DNA of 48,776 nucleotides, taken from the NCBI GenBank assembly GCA_020048915.1, contig JAIFLU010000013.1, positions 1 through 48,776 of the forward strand. Direction: 5' to 3'. Source of the stretch: Bacteroidota bacterium. GTDB lineage: Bacteria; Bacteroidota; Bacteroidia; Bacteroidales; JAAUTT01. The position numbers and the translations under genes are program-made. This document shows positions 32,750 to 42,598 of this stretch, piece after piece (the first letter of the stretch is position 1; each line of letters opens with the position of its first letter). Below the pieces are notes generated by a model. It ran no database searches. It was not told the origin of the DNA and saw only the letters and a list, made by a program, of their open reading frames with translations.

Positions 32750-35179
32750 TTACCTAAACTCAATTGGCACAATCAGCTTAAAGCTAACATTCCTGCCCAT
32801 ATTATAAACTCCGGTTCTTCCGGCGGCGTAATTTTCGGGACCGTATTTCAGGCGGTTGAGGTGACTTTGATAGGCTACATCCAATAAATTACTGATGGTT
32901 ATATAGAAGGAAAAAAGAACCTTATCCTTGCGGACAAAATCGGCTCCCATCCCTACATTTAACAAAGTATAGCCTGGAGTTTTTGTTTCGGTTTGGTAGG
33001 CCGAATAGATTTTATCCTGCTTAAAATAATTGTCTACATCCACCCGGAAATAGGCATCTCGGATAATACTTCCAATTTTTTGAATTTCAAATTTCAGTCC
33101 CGACTGCAATTTTGGACCGGGAGTAAAAGGCAGGTATTTGGTAGAATCGGTTTGATTATTTTGTACAGCCTGAACATACGAAAAAGCATTTTCGAAATGG
33201 ATCCAGTCGAGCGGATGGGGGTGAACATCAAATCTTATTTCTCCCCCAAACAATTGCGCATTGCCTGCTACAAATTTGAATGTACTTACTCCGTCCGAAA
33301 TGGAGTCGCCACCAATCGAACTGCTTAGTTTCCGCAAGAAAATAAAATTGCGAATGCTATTGTCAAAAACATTGAGTTCTGCCGAAATATGTTCGCTGCT
33401 AACTCCAAATGTATAATCAACCTGAAAACTGTTTTCAGCCTTTAGTTTGGAATCGCCTAACTCGTAGCGCAATGTTCCCTCGTGAACACCGTTTGCGCCG
33501 AGCTCCCCAATGTTTGGTGCCCGAAAGCCCCGCGAAATATTCAATTTGGTATAAACACTTTTCGAAAACTGATAGGTTGCCCCTAAACTTCCTGTAATAC
33601 CCGAAAATACAGAGTTGAATGCCTCGAACTGATGCGTTGAGCCTGATTCCGAACTTCCAACCGGTACCCCTTCACTGTTTAAGTATAAATCTTTTCCATG
33701 CTCAGTTCGGGTATCAAACCGCAACCCACCGGTGAAATCAAATTTTCCGGCAGATTTTTTAATAATCGAAAATACCCCCATGTCGAACAGGTTATATTCG
33801 GGCACCAAAAACTCTTCACCTTTGTTTTGCGATGTTTGCTGCATTCCGTTTACACCAAACGATACTTCAAAATTATTTTTTTCGGGCAGGTTGTAGCGAA
33901 CATCGTAATTCCAGGTATTTAACAGAAAGTACAACTCGTATTGATAGGGGGTAAGAATGTTGGCAAATTCCTGTCGTTGGTTTTGCTGAAGCCCGAAGGT
34001 GAAATTGAGGTTTCCATGGCCCAACACAATATTGCTGTTCCATACTGCTTTATAATGATGTACTTTCTGAAAAGGGACATATTCTTGATATTTTTTAAAA
34101 TCGTCGTCGCTGGTAATTTTACTCTCTGCAGTGTTGCTGTCCAGTGCGATGAGCTTTGTAAACTTTCCGGTTAAGCTGTCACGGTCGCCCTCCACTATTC
34201 CCGGGGTAATGTTATAGGCGCTAAAAACAAAGTTGGAATATCCCCACGATTTATTTAAACCCACCAGTCCGGAAAAAGCATTTTCGTGAAACCCCGAGTT
34301 AAAGACATATCCATCGTATTTGTTTTGGTAAGCATGGGCTTTTTTATTGCTATACCGAATATCCCATACAAAGCCACTTTTGTTTCCGGCAAAATCAGCG
34401 GAATAGCCCATTAATCCATTGTTGGTTTGATAATTGGTTGCAATATTTCCTTCTATTTTACCTTTTTGCAGGGTAGGTGCCGAAAGCATATTCACTACAC
34501 CCGCCATTGCATCCGAGCCATAGGCTAAGCTTGCAGGGCCTTTTAATATTTCAACTTTTTTAACGGAAAATTCGTCAATTTCAATTCCGTGTTCATCTCC
34601 CCATTGCTGGCCCTCCTGACGAATACCGTCGTTTACTACTACTACCCGGTTGTATCCTAATCCGCGAATAACGGGTTTTGAAATTCCGGTACCGGTGGTA
34701 ACCTGCGAAACTCCAGGCTGATTGGCAACTGCATCAATAATATTGGTCGAGGAGGATTGTAACAGAACCAAATTTGAAATGACAGTTATGGGTGTTGGAG
34801 TCCGCTTCTGCTCTGCGGCTTTCGATAATCCGGTCACTACCACCTCGTTTAATTCGGTTGCGGTGTATTCCAGGGCATAGTTTTTCTCGGCAATTGCACT
34901 CAAATCAACCGTTTCTATGATGGTTCGGTAGCCAATTAAACTTATCTGCACCAAAACTTTTGTTCGGGGAAGTTTATCTAATTTGAAGTTTCCGGAGGTG
35001 TTTGTGGCTGTTCCCGTTTTTAAGTCGGGCAAATAAATAATGACTCCTGCAAGGGATTCCCCGGTGTTTTTATCAATGATTTTTCCTGAGAACGACGCCT
35101 CCGGTTTAACAGGTTCCGCTGCTTTTAAAATGGCAAAGGCCGTAAATAATATGAATAAGAATATATATAATTTTTTCAT
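32750..35179 (-). CDS. TonB-dependent outer-membrane receptor
   Basis: Signal peptide MKKLYIFLFILFTAFAILKA. A carboxypeptidase-regulatory-like domain (about 28-110, SFSGKIIDKNTGESLAGVII, IGYRTIIETVDL) is followed by LNEVVVTGLSKAAEQKRTPT (TonB box region). The plug (about 130-230) has DAVANQPGVSQVTTGTGISK, IRGLGYNRVVVVNDGIRQEG and VEILKGPASLAYGSDAMAGV. The 22-strand barrel has the C-terminal block YNMGRNVSFKLIVPIEFR. It imports a bound ligand using TonB energy. No SusD partner is present, so the ligand is probably a metal chelate or cofactor. The small His/Cys protein gene 96 bases upstream is likely co-transcribed. Confidence 0.95.
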   Translation of the reverse strand: MKKLYIFLFILFTAFAILKAAEPVKPEASFSGKIIDKNTGESLAGVIIYLPDLKTGTATNTSGNFKLDKLPRTKVLVQISLIGYRTIIETVDLSAIAEKNYALEYTATELNEVVVTGLSKAAEQKRTPTPITVISNLVLLQSSSTNIIDAVANQPGVSQVTTGTGISKPVIRGLGYNRVVVVNDGIRQEGQQWGDEHGIEIDEFSVKKVEILKGPASLAYGSDAMAGVVNMLSAPTLQKGKIEGNIATNYQTNNGLMGYSADFAGNKSGFVWDIRYSNKKAHAYQNKYDGYVFNSGFHENAFSGLVGLNKSWGYSNFVFSAYNITPGIVEGDRDSLTGKFTKLIALDSNTAESKITSDDDFKKYQEYVPFQKVHHYKAVWNSNIVLGHGNLNFTFGLQQNQRQEFANILTPYQYELYFLLNTWNYDVRYNLPEKNNFEVSFGVNGMQQTSQNKGEEFLVPEYNLFDMGVFSIIKKSAGKFDFTGGLRFDTRTEHGKDLYLNSEGVPVGSSESGSTHQFEAFNSVFSGITGSLGATYQFSKSVYTKLNISRGFRAPNIGELGANGVHEGTLRYELGDSKLKAENSFQVDYTFGVSSEHISAELNVFDNSIRNFIFLRKLSSSIGGDSISDGVSTFKFVAGNAQLFGGEIRFDVHPHPLDWIHFENAFSYVQAVQNNQTDSTKYLPFTPGPKLQSGLKFEIQKIGSIIRDAYFRVDVDNYFKQDKIYSAYQTETKTPGYTLLNVGMGADFVRKDKVLFSFYITISNLLDVAYQSHLNRLKYGPENYAAGRTGVYNMGRNVSFKLIVPIEFR

Positions 35180-35275
35180 GGACGATATTATAAATAGAAA
35201 ATAAAATAAGCGTATGCGTACATCACTGAATTTGAATTTCAGCGAAGTATTGTAATAAAAAATAAAATGAAACGA

Positions 35276-35593
35276 TTAAGAAATAGGAGGTGCGCGAAGC
35301 GAAGGAAGCGAAAAAACAGTATGAATCTCTGAATTTCGGATGACGATATTCAGAATTGAAACAGGCGAAGACAAAATGCCCGTTTCATTTATTATTGGTT
35401 TTATAAAAGAAACAAATTCGAAATCGCAGACAAGGCAATGCTCTTCGGTGGTTGAAAATTCAGAATGGGTTGAAGATTCACATGTATGGGAGACCGAATG
35501 ATGACTATGTAATAACTTAATCCCTAATGGAGATAACAATACCAACAGGTGAAAAAGGGTTATTAACAGAAGGTTTTTATTTAACCGGTTCAT
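35276..35593 (-). CDS. Small His/Cys-rich membrane-anchored protein linked to TonB receptor
   Basis: 105 residues. N-terminal hydrophobic helix (LLLITLFHLLVLLSPLGIKL), then LHSHHSVSHTC and EEHCLVCDFEFVSF, a His-rich stretch and a CxxCDF motif suited to metal binding, and a C-terminal tail ending SLRAPPIS. Short proteins of this layout (DUF2946-like) often precede TonB receptors thought to take up or respond to metals such as copper or zinc. Placed directly upstream of the receptor on the same strand. Function is inferred. Confidence 0.7.
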   Translation of the reverse strand: MNRLNKNLLLITLFHLLVLLSPLGIKLLHSHHSVSHTCESSTHSEFSTTEEHCLVCDFEFVSFIKPIINETGILSSPVSILNIVIRNSEIHTVFSLPSLRAPPIS

Positions 35594-35840
35594 ACACTTT
35601 TAACAATAAACCTGCGAATATGTTTAGCGCGGATTAATTGCGCTTCGAAATTAGTAAAATAATAGATTCATTCCTTTACACACATACGGTGGAATCGCAA
35701 AATTTAAATAACTTGCATTGTTCGCATTAAAGTACCGGATTTGATATTGATTCGAAGCATCTTTCCAGATGTTTAAAAATATTCAAATTGAATCTTAAAA
35801 GAGGGTATAAAAAAGGACTAACCATTAAAAAAATACTGGT

Positions 35841-37031
35841 ATGAAAAAGAACTTAATATATTTAGCAGTCCCAACATTTTTACTTCTATTTATGGTTATT
35901 ATTTCCTTCTCGAAAAAAAATAAAAAAGAATCCGGACAATCTGCACAAATGCAGGTTGAAGGTAAACCAGTTTTACTTTTTGTAGGGAATTATAGCCAAA
36001 AAGAACCCAGGGCTAATGGAAAAGGAGAAGGCATTTTTATTTATGAAATGAATAGTGCTTCGGGAGCTTTAGCCTATGTGGCCACTTCCCCAAAAACTAC
36101 CAATCCATCCTATATTGTTGTTCATCCCAATAAGCAATGGTTGTATGCTGTTAATGAGCTTGACGAAGGAATGGTAAGCGCCTTCAGGATAAACCGCGAT
36201 AAAAAGCAACTCGAATTTATTAACGCTGTTTCATCGCATGGGAATTCTCCTTGTCATATCAGTATCGACCAATCCGGTAAATTTGCCATGATTGCGAACT
36301 ATGGAACCGGTAATGTAGCGCTTTTCCCTATTGAAACCGATGGGTCTTTAAAAGAAGCATCCTCGCTGGATATGCACGTTGGAAAAGGTTCGACCGACCG
36401 GCAGGCAGGACCTCATGCGCATATGATCGCTATGGGTACGAATAACCAGTTTGTATATGCAACCGATTTGGGAACGGATCAAATCTATATTTATGAATTA
36501 GATACCAAAAACGAAAAACTGATAAAAACAGATCATAATGCTTCTACCATTGCGGGCACTGGTCCCCGGCATCTGGCATTCCATCGTTCTCAACCATGGG
36601 TTTATGCTGTTGGGGAATTGAACGGAACCATTGAGGCATATGCTATCGATAAAACTACTGGGGGACTTAATCGTTTTCAAACGGTTTCAACACTCCCTCA
36701 GGGAGAAAAAAGAGATGCAGCCTGCGCCGATATTCACATAAGCCCTTCAGGGAAATATCTGTATGCTTCCAATCGCGGCGAGGTTAACAGCATCGCCATG
36801 TATTCCATAGAGCCAAAGACAGGGAATTTAACATTACTTGGCCATCAACCTGTTTTTGGAAAATCGCCCCGAAATTTTGTAATCGACCCCTCGGGAACTT
36901 TTTTATTGGTTGCAAACCAAAATTCCGATAACGTGGTTACCTTCAAAATTAATCCTGCGACCGGTTTACTGGTTAAAACTGGAATAGAGGCAAAAGTGCC
37001 GGCACCGGTATGTTTGAAGTTTTTGGATTAG
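35841..37031 (+). CDS. Lactonase-family seven-bladed beta-propeller protein (YbhE/Pgl-like)
   Basis: N-terminal hydrophobic anchor or signal (LIYLAVPTFLLLFMVIISFS), so exported or membrane-tethered. The propeller shows blade motifs LLFVGNYSQKEPRANGKGEG, NPSYIVVHPNKQWLYAVNEL, NSPCHISIDQSGKFAMIANY, AGPHAHMIAM, GPRHLAFHRSQPWVYAVGEL and KSPRNFVIDPSGTFLLVANQ. This matches the lactonase PF10282 family, which includes 6-phosphogluconolactonase and carboxy-cis,cis-muconate cyclase. Export argues against a pentose-phosphate role for this copy; an extracytoplasmic sugar-lactone substrate is possible. Confidence 0.88.
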   Translation: MKKNLIYLAVPTFLLLFMVIISFSKKNKKESGQSAQMQVEGKPVLLFVGNYSQKEPRANGKGEGIFIYEMNSASGALAYVATSPKTTNPSYIVVHPNKQWLYAVNELDEGMVSAFRINRDKKQLEFINAVSSHGNSPCHISIDQSGKFAMIANYGTGNVALFPIETDGSLKEASSLDMHVGKGSTDRQAGPHAHMIAMGTNNQFVYATDLGTDQIYIYELDTKNEKLIKTDHNASTIAGTGPRHLAFHRSQPWVYAVGELNGTIEAYAIDKTTGGLNRFQTVSTLPQGEKRDAACADIHISPSGKYLYASNRGEVNSIAMYSIEPKTGNLTLLGHQPVFGKSPRNFVIDPSGTFLLVANQNSDNVVTFKINPATGLLVKTGIEAKVPAPVCLKFLD

Positions 37032-37093
37032 TGTTGTTCTTATAATCTGAAAACTTCCAATATTTACCGATACTTTCTTCGAATAATATTTCC

Positions 37094-38455
37094 ATGAAAC
37101 CTAAACTCCTGATTGTCGACGATAATGAAGAACTTCTTACCGCGCTCCGACTTTTTCTGAAACCTCACTACGATACTATCCATACCATAAAAACGCCCAA
37201 TCGGATAGCGGAGTTCTTATCTAAAGAATCGTACGATGTGATTCTGCTCGACATGAATTTTACGGCCGGGGTTGCTACCGGCAACGAAGGGATTTTTTGG
37301 CTGAAACGAATTCTCGAAACCGATCCGCAAGCGGTGGTTATTATGATTACCGCCTACGGGGACATTGAACTTGCTGTTAAAGCGCTGAAAGAAGGGGCTA
37401 CCGATTTTATCCATAAATCGTGGGACGAAGATAAAATACTTTCCACCCTGGTGGCAGCAGGTCAGTTGCGGCAATCGAAACTGGAGATTAAAAAGCTTAA
37501 ATCCAAGCAGCAACATTTGGTCGAAACCTGCGAGAGCAGCATCGATGTTTGTGAAAGCACCTCACCGGCTATGGCCCGCGTTATGGAGTTAATCGATAAG
37601 GTTGCCGTAACCGATGCAAATGTATTGTTGTTGGGCGAAAACGGTACCGGCAAAGAAGTGTTGGCCCGTGAAATTCATAAGCGGTCAAAGCGGAGCAATG
37701 AACTGTTTATTTCGGTCGACCTGGGCTCACTGAGCAGCAGTTTGTTCGAAAGCGAAATTTTTGGCCATGCTAAAGGAGCATTTACCGATGCAAAACAAGA
37801 TAAGCCCGGCAGAATAGAGATTGCCTCCGGAGGAACACTTTTTCTCGACGAAATTGGCAATTTACCCATCGACCTTCAGCCAAAACTTCTCAGCGTGATA
37901 CAAAACAGGGAAGTTACCCGTTTGGGATCGGTTCAAAAAACCTCTGTCGATTTCCGATTGATATCGGCTACCAATATGCCGCTTTTTACAATGGTGAAGG
38001 AGCGCAGTTTCCGCGAAGATTTGCTTTATCGCATCAACACAGTTCAAATCGAAATTCCTCCTTTGCGCAGCCGACAAGAAGACATTCCGGGATTTGCCTT
38101 GTTTTTCCTGCAAAAATATGCTGCGAAATATCAAAAAAAGGCAAATAAATTCTCCAACAGCGCCCTCAACAAACTTTGCATGCATCCCTGGCCAGGGAAT
38201 ATCCGGGAATTAAAGCATGTAATTGAGAAAGCTGCAATCCTTTCGGACAATACGATTATTTCGGAAGATGAAGTCATTCTTGAAAAACAAAGCGGGAAGG
38301 GAAAGAATTTCTCTTCGTTCAATCTGGCCGAAAATGAGAAAGACATTATTGCCGCTGCTATGGATGCCTGTGGCAGCAATATGAGTTTAACGGCACAAAA
38401 ATTAGGAATAAATCGTTCTACCCTGTACGAAAAAATTAAAAAGTATGGTTTATAA
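37094..38455 (+). CDS. Sigma-54-dependent response regulator, NtrC family
   Basis: 453 residues: a receiver (LLIVDDNEELLTALRL; phosphoacceptor Asp53 in VILLDMNF; Lys108 in DFIHKSW), then an AAA+ domain. The AAA+ part has Walker A LLGENGTGKEVLAREIHKRS (about 179-198), the sigma-54 contact loop GAFTDA (about 228-233), Walker B GTLFLDEIGNLP and FREDLLYRIN, with WPGNIREL nearby. A Fis-type helix-turn-helix ends the protein (NMSLTAQKLGINRSTLYEKI). It activates sigma-54 promoters when phosphorylated. It overlaps the kinase gene by 11 bases, so that kinase is its partner. Regulon unknown; the preceding lactonase gene, 62 bases upstream, may belong to the same unit. Confidence 0.95.
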   Translation: MKPKLLIVDDNEELLTALRLFLKPHYDTIHTIKTPNRIAEFLSKESYDVILLDMNFTAGVATGNEGIFWLKRILETDPQAVVIMITAYGDIELAVKALKEGATDFIHKSWDEDKILSTLVAAGQLRQSKLEIKKLKSKQQHLVETCESSIDVCESTSPAMARVMELIDKVAVTDANVLLLGENGTGKEVLAREIHKRSKRSNELFISVDLGSLSSSLFESEIFGHAKGAFTDAKQDKPGRIEIASGGTLFLDEIGNLPIDLQPKLLSVIQNREVTRLGSVQKTSVDFRLISATNMPLFTMVKERSFREDLLYRINTVQIEIPPLRSRQEDIPGFALFFLQKYAAKYQKKANKFSNSALNKLCMHPWPGNIRELKHVIEKAAILSDNTIISEDEVILEKQSGKGKNFSSFNLAENEKDIIAAAMDACGSNMSLTAQKLGINRSTLYEKIKKYGL

Positions 38456-39794
38456 GCGTTTTGGGGTTCGGGTAACGCTACTGGTATTGCTGTTGGCTGC
38501 TACCATATTTGCCTTTACCTGGACCGTGAATCAGGCAAACCTAAAGGTGACAAGCTTTAACCTTTTAGTGATCTCGGTTTTGGAACTCTGGTTACTTCTA
38601 TATACCGTAAAACGTACCAATCGCGATTTGGCCCGGTTTTTTGTTTCGTTCCAGAACAAGGACTCGAGCATTACCTTTGGCGGAAACAGGATGGGCAGTG
38701 AATTCACCGATCTTCACGCCAGCATGAACCAGCTTTTGAAACAATATAGCGATCTGCAGCAGGAACGGGAAGCGCAGTATACTTTTTTCAACAGCACAAT
38801 TCAACAGATTCCCATTGGGATCATGATATTTAATAACGAAGGAACGGTTGTCCTTCATAACAAAGCGCTGCTTCAACTGTTAAACATCGCACCTTTCAAG
38901 CAGCTTCAGTCGCTTAATGCCCATAAATCAGATCTAACCGATCTTATTTTAGATCTGCGGCCAAATCAGAGCGAAGTCATTAAAGTATCAAAAGGCCACT
39001 TAATGGTGAGTGTTTCGGTGCGAGTAAGCGAGTTTATTGTGCGAAACGAACCATTAAAACTGGTTATTTTTCAGGATGTTACTTCGGAACTGGAGCAAGC
39101 CGAAATTGAATCAATGCAGAAAATGGTGCGTGTGCTTACCCATGAAATAATGAATTCGGTAAGCCCCATTACCATTTCATCGGCCACGCTTATCCGACAG
39201 CTGGAAGACGTGGAGGGGAATAAAGATGTATTATTTGGCGATGCCGATGCCTTTAAAGATGCGCAGGCTGCCCTGAATGCAATTCACAAGCGGAGCAAAG
39301 GACTTACTAATTTTGTGGAAAACTATAGGAAATTTACCCGGTTACCCGAACCTGTTTTTGAACCACTGGAAGTGAAGAAACTGATTATATCCATGGAAGC
39401 ATTGTTTCTGAATCAGTTGGCCGAGTCGCAGGTTACTTTTCTAAAGGAAATAGTTCCTGAGAATTTGTTGCTCCTGGGAGATGAAAAATTATTGGAACAA
39501 GTATTGGTAAACCTTATAAAAAATTCGCTGGAAGCTTTGGCTTTATGCCCTAATCCCTATATTAAATTAACAGCAGTAAAGTTTGGAGAGCAGGTGATTA
39601 TTCAGATCGAAGATAATGGCAAAGGGATTTCGCCCGAAATAATCGATCAGATTTTTACTCCCATGTTCACCACAAAGCCGAATGGAACTGGAATTGGATT
39701 AAGCCTTTCGCGGCAAATTATTTATATGCACCGCGGATCGATCCAGGTAAAATCGCAGATGGGTGAAAAAACAGTATTTACTTTGCGGTTTTAA
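38445..39794 (+). CDS. NtrB-like membrane sensor histidine kinase
   Basis: Two N-terminal membrane spans (VTLLVLLLAATIFAFTWTVN, and FNLLVISVLELWLLLYTVKR), then a PAS-like region (FNSTIQQIPIGIMIFNNEGT). The dimerisation H-box is VRVLTHEIMNSVSPITISSA and the ATPase domain has LVNLIKNSLEAL, IEDNGKGISPEI, IFTPMFTTK and GTGIGLSLSRQII. The periplasmic loop between spans is almost absent, so it probably senses a membrane or cytoplasmic signal. Starts inside the end of the NtrC-type gene (11-base overlap). Confidence 0.94.
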   Translation: MVYKRFGVRVTLLVLLLAATIFAFTWTVNQANLKVTSFNLLVISVLELWLLLYTVKRTNRDLARFFVSFQNKDSSITFGGNRMGSEFTDLHASMNQLLKQYSDLQQEREAQYTFFNSTIQQIPIGIMIFNNEGTVVLHNKALLQLLNIAPFKQLQSLNAHKSDLTDLILDLRPNQSEVIKVSKGHLMVSVSVRVSEFIVRNEPLKLVIFQDVTSELEQAEIESMQKMVRVLTHEIMNSVSPITISSATLIRQLEDVEGNKDVLFGDADAFKDAQAALNAIHKRSKGLTNFVENYRKFTRLPEPVFEPLEVKKLIISMEALFLNQLAESQVTFLKEIVPENLLLLGDEKLLEQVLVNLIKNSLEALALCPNPYIKLTAVKFGEQVIIQIEDNGKGISPEIIDQIFTPMFTTKPNGTGIGLSLSRQIIYMHRGSIQVKSQMGEKTVFTLRF

Positions 39795-39879
39795 AATTTT
39801 CAAAATAGAATAAGAATCATTGTTTTCCGGTGAAAAGTTGTTAATTCTTACAAAACTTTTAATATAACGGATTACTAAC

Positions 39880-40028
39880 AGGTCGCCCCGCGGGGGCTTA
39901 TTTTTGACGAGTATATATTTTTACCACAAACAGGACGTCGCTACGCGACTAAAAAAAGCAGCGTAGCTGCTAACTGTTTGTAGACAAACGAATACAACAA
40001 ATGGTTCTAAGCCGCATAGCGGCGACCT
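39880..40028. repeat. 149-bp intergenic element with inverted ends and internal hairpins
   Basis: Begins AGGTCGCC (39880-39887) and ends with its complement GGCGACCT (40021-40028). Inside are CCCCGCGGGG, GTCGC-TAC-GCGAC followed by TAAAAAAA, GCAGC-GTA-GCTGC, and GCCGC-ATA-GCGGC near the end. It fits a miniature mobile or extragenic palindromic element. The flanking bases show no clear target duplication. Fills most of the gap between the kinase and the GH35 gene. Confidence 0.6.
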
Positions 40029-40120
40029 ATTTTTTACCGGACAGCACTGAATAAGAATATATAGAAAATTGTATTTTTGGATAATTCTTATAAAACCAGT
40101 TAACCTTAACCACACCTAGT

Positions 40121-42454
40121 ATGGAATTTATTACCAGTTTATTATTGCTGATACTATGCATTGGCGTCTCTCCCTCTCAGGCACAGTCAAAACCTGCCCA
40201 TACATTTTCGATTGGCGAAAACGATTTTCTGTTAGACAACCAGCGTTTTCAAATTCGTTGCGGTGAAATTCATTTTGCCCGAATTCCAAAAGAATATTGG
40301 GAACACCGGTTAAAACTCTGTAAGGCCATGGGGTTAAATACTGTTTGCGCTTATCTTTTCTGGAATTATCATGAGTTCGAAAAAGGAGTATATAATTGGG
40401 AAGGCTCGCGCGATGTGGTCGAATTTTGTAAACTAGCTCAAAAAGAAGGACTATGGGTGATATTGCGACCTGGCCCATATGCTTGTGCCGAATGGGAAAT
40501 GGGCGGTTTGCCCTGGTGGTTGCTAAAAAACAACAATATAAAGCTTCGGACAAAGGATACCACTTTTATTAATTCAAGTACCCGTTGGATGAAAGAAGTT
40601 GGATGGGTTCTGGGGTCCCAACTGGTTACAAAAGGTGGCCCGATCTTAATGGTACAGGTAGAAAACGAATATGGTTATTTTGCCGATGATGCCGAATACA
40701 TGGGATTAATGCGTAAGGCACAGATTGATGCCGGGTTTGATGTGCCGCTTTTTGCCTGTAATCCTTCTTTTGCATTAAAAAGAGGCTTACGCGCCGATTT
40801 ATTCAATGTGGTTAACTTTGGTAGCAATCCGGAGTCAGGTTTTAAGGCATTGCGAGAAATATAGCCCAAAGGTCCGCTTATGTGCGGCGAATTTTATCCG
40901 GGATGGTTCGATACCTGGGGATTGCCTCATCATACCGGTAATACCGTGACGTATCTGGCCGATTTGGAATATATGCTCCAAAATAACGGATCGTTCAGTA
41001 TCTAAATGGTTCACGGAGGAACAACGTTTGATTTATGGGCTGGTTGCGACCGTCCATTCAAACCCGATGTTTCGAGCTACGATTATGATGCTCCGATAAG
41101 TGAAGCCGGTTGGGTTGGCGACAAATTCCAGAAAACAAGGGAACTGATGGCGAAATACCTGTTACCGGGCGAAAGCATCCCCGAGCCACCGGCAGCTATC
41201 CCTGTTATTGATATTCCCGAGTTTCAGCTTCAGGAAATTGCCCCCATTTTTGATAACCTGCCGCAACCTAAAAAGGACGAAACTCCCCGCAATATGGAAG
41301 CATACGACCAGGGACGCGGCGTAATTGTTTACAGTACTACCCTTCCAGCAGGTGCTGCTTGCACGCTCGAAGCAAAAGAAATTCGGGATTTCGCCTGGGT
41401 TTTTCTCGATGGAAAGCAAATTGGAGTAATGGACCGTCGTAACCGTTCTTTTTCAGTAACTATTCCTCAGCGCGCTAAAGCCGGAAGATTGGATATTTTG
41501 GTTGAGCCAATGGGGAGAATCAATTTTGGAGAAGAAGTACACGACCGGAAAGGAATTCATAGTCCGGTAACGATTGTAACCGGTAATAAAAAAACCGAGT
41601 TGAAAGGCTGGAACATTTATAACCTCGATTTAACGGGCAAAATGTTAGGTACTTTAAAGTGGCAGAAGGGAAGAGCTACCACTCCGTCTTTCTGGCGTGC
41701 ACAATTCTCGTTAAACACCACCGGCGATGCATTCTTAAATGTCAGCAAGTGGGGAAAAGGCGTAGTTTGGGTAAACGGGCATTGTTTAGGCCGTTTCTGG
41801 AATATTGGCCCTACCCAAACCATGTATTTGCCGGGAGCATGGTTAAAGAAAGGAGAAAATGAAGTTATTGTTTTTGATATTCTCGGCCCTCAGGAGCCAA
41901 AACTTGCCGGACAAAAACAACCAGTGCTTAACCAGCTTCGCCCGGAATTAGACTTTATTCCAAAGAAAAGTAAGGGAGTTTTTACGCAGGAAAGCTCGAA
42001 AGCTGTTTTCCAGGGTGCTTTTACAGTAGAACCAAGAATTCAGGAAGTGAAATTTCCGAAGTCCTTTCAGGGGCGTCAGTTTTGCATCGAAAGTGTTAGT
42101 TCGTTCGGAGGCAGCGACCAAGCTGCTATTTCGGAACTCGATGTACTGGACGAAAACGGTAATTCTATTCCCCGCACCATTTGGACTATTTCTTTTACCG
42201 ACAGCGAAGAAATGGCTTCCGAAGATGGCTCCGCTTTGAATGCTATCAATGGCCAGGCAGTAGATTATTGGATTTCGACAATCAATGGCGAGCAATCCAA
42301 AAAGCACCCGCATAAGCTGGTAGTTGATTTGGGGAGTAGTCTTAAAATGTCAGGTTTCCGGTATACCGCAAGACCTGGTGGTGAAACTGCCGCCGGAAAA
42401 ATTAAGGAGTATCGGATTTATATTGGAGATTCACTGGTAACTGAGAAAAAATAG
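40121..42454 (+). pseudogene. GH35 beta-galactosidase gene interrupted by two in-frame stops
   Basis: One uninterrupted frame of 778 codons apart from TAG at 40862-40864 and TAA at 41003-41005. Part 1 has a signal peptide (ITSLLLLILCIGVSPSQAQ) and GH35 motifs CGEIHFARIPKEYWEHRLKL, LRPGPYACAEWEMGGLPWWL and the acid/base Glu in LMVQVENEYGYF. The 46 codons between the stops encode PKGPLMCGEFYPGWFDTWG with the nucleophile Glu. Part 3 resumes at MVHGGTTFDLWAGCDRPF, followed by jelly-roll domains (FWNIGPTQTMYLPGAWLKKG) and a discoidin-like end (about 42080-42440). CAG-to-TAG and TAC/TAT-to-TAA changes would explain both stops. No frameshift is present. Recent inactivation is most likely; sequencing error or readthrough are alternatives. 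Confidence 0.88.
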
Positions 42455-42598
42455 ATAGAAGAATAATGATTTTCGAGCATTCGTTGAAGTCATACTTTTA
42501 AGAATAATACCTCGCAGTTTATGTGTTAAGATACATGCTGCGAAGTCTTTAACTTCAGGAGGCTGGCGGCATAGGTACCAACCAATGCGTAGGATAGA

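Noticed and set aside
41006..42454. Second GH35-like open frame as an independent gene
   Set aside because: Same frame as the upstream part, starts in mid-domain directly after a stop codon, and lacks signal peptide and acid/base residue; it is the 3' part of one broken gene.
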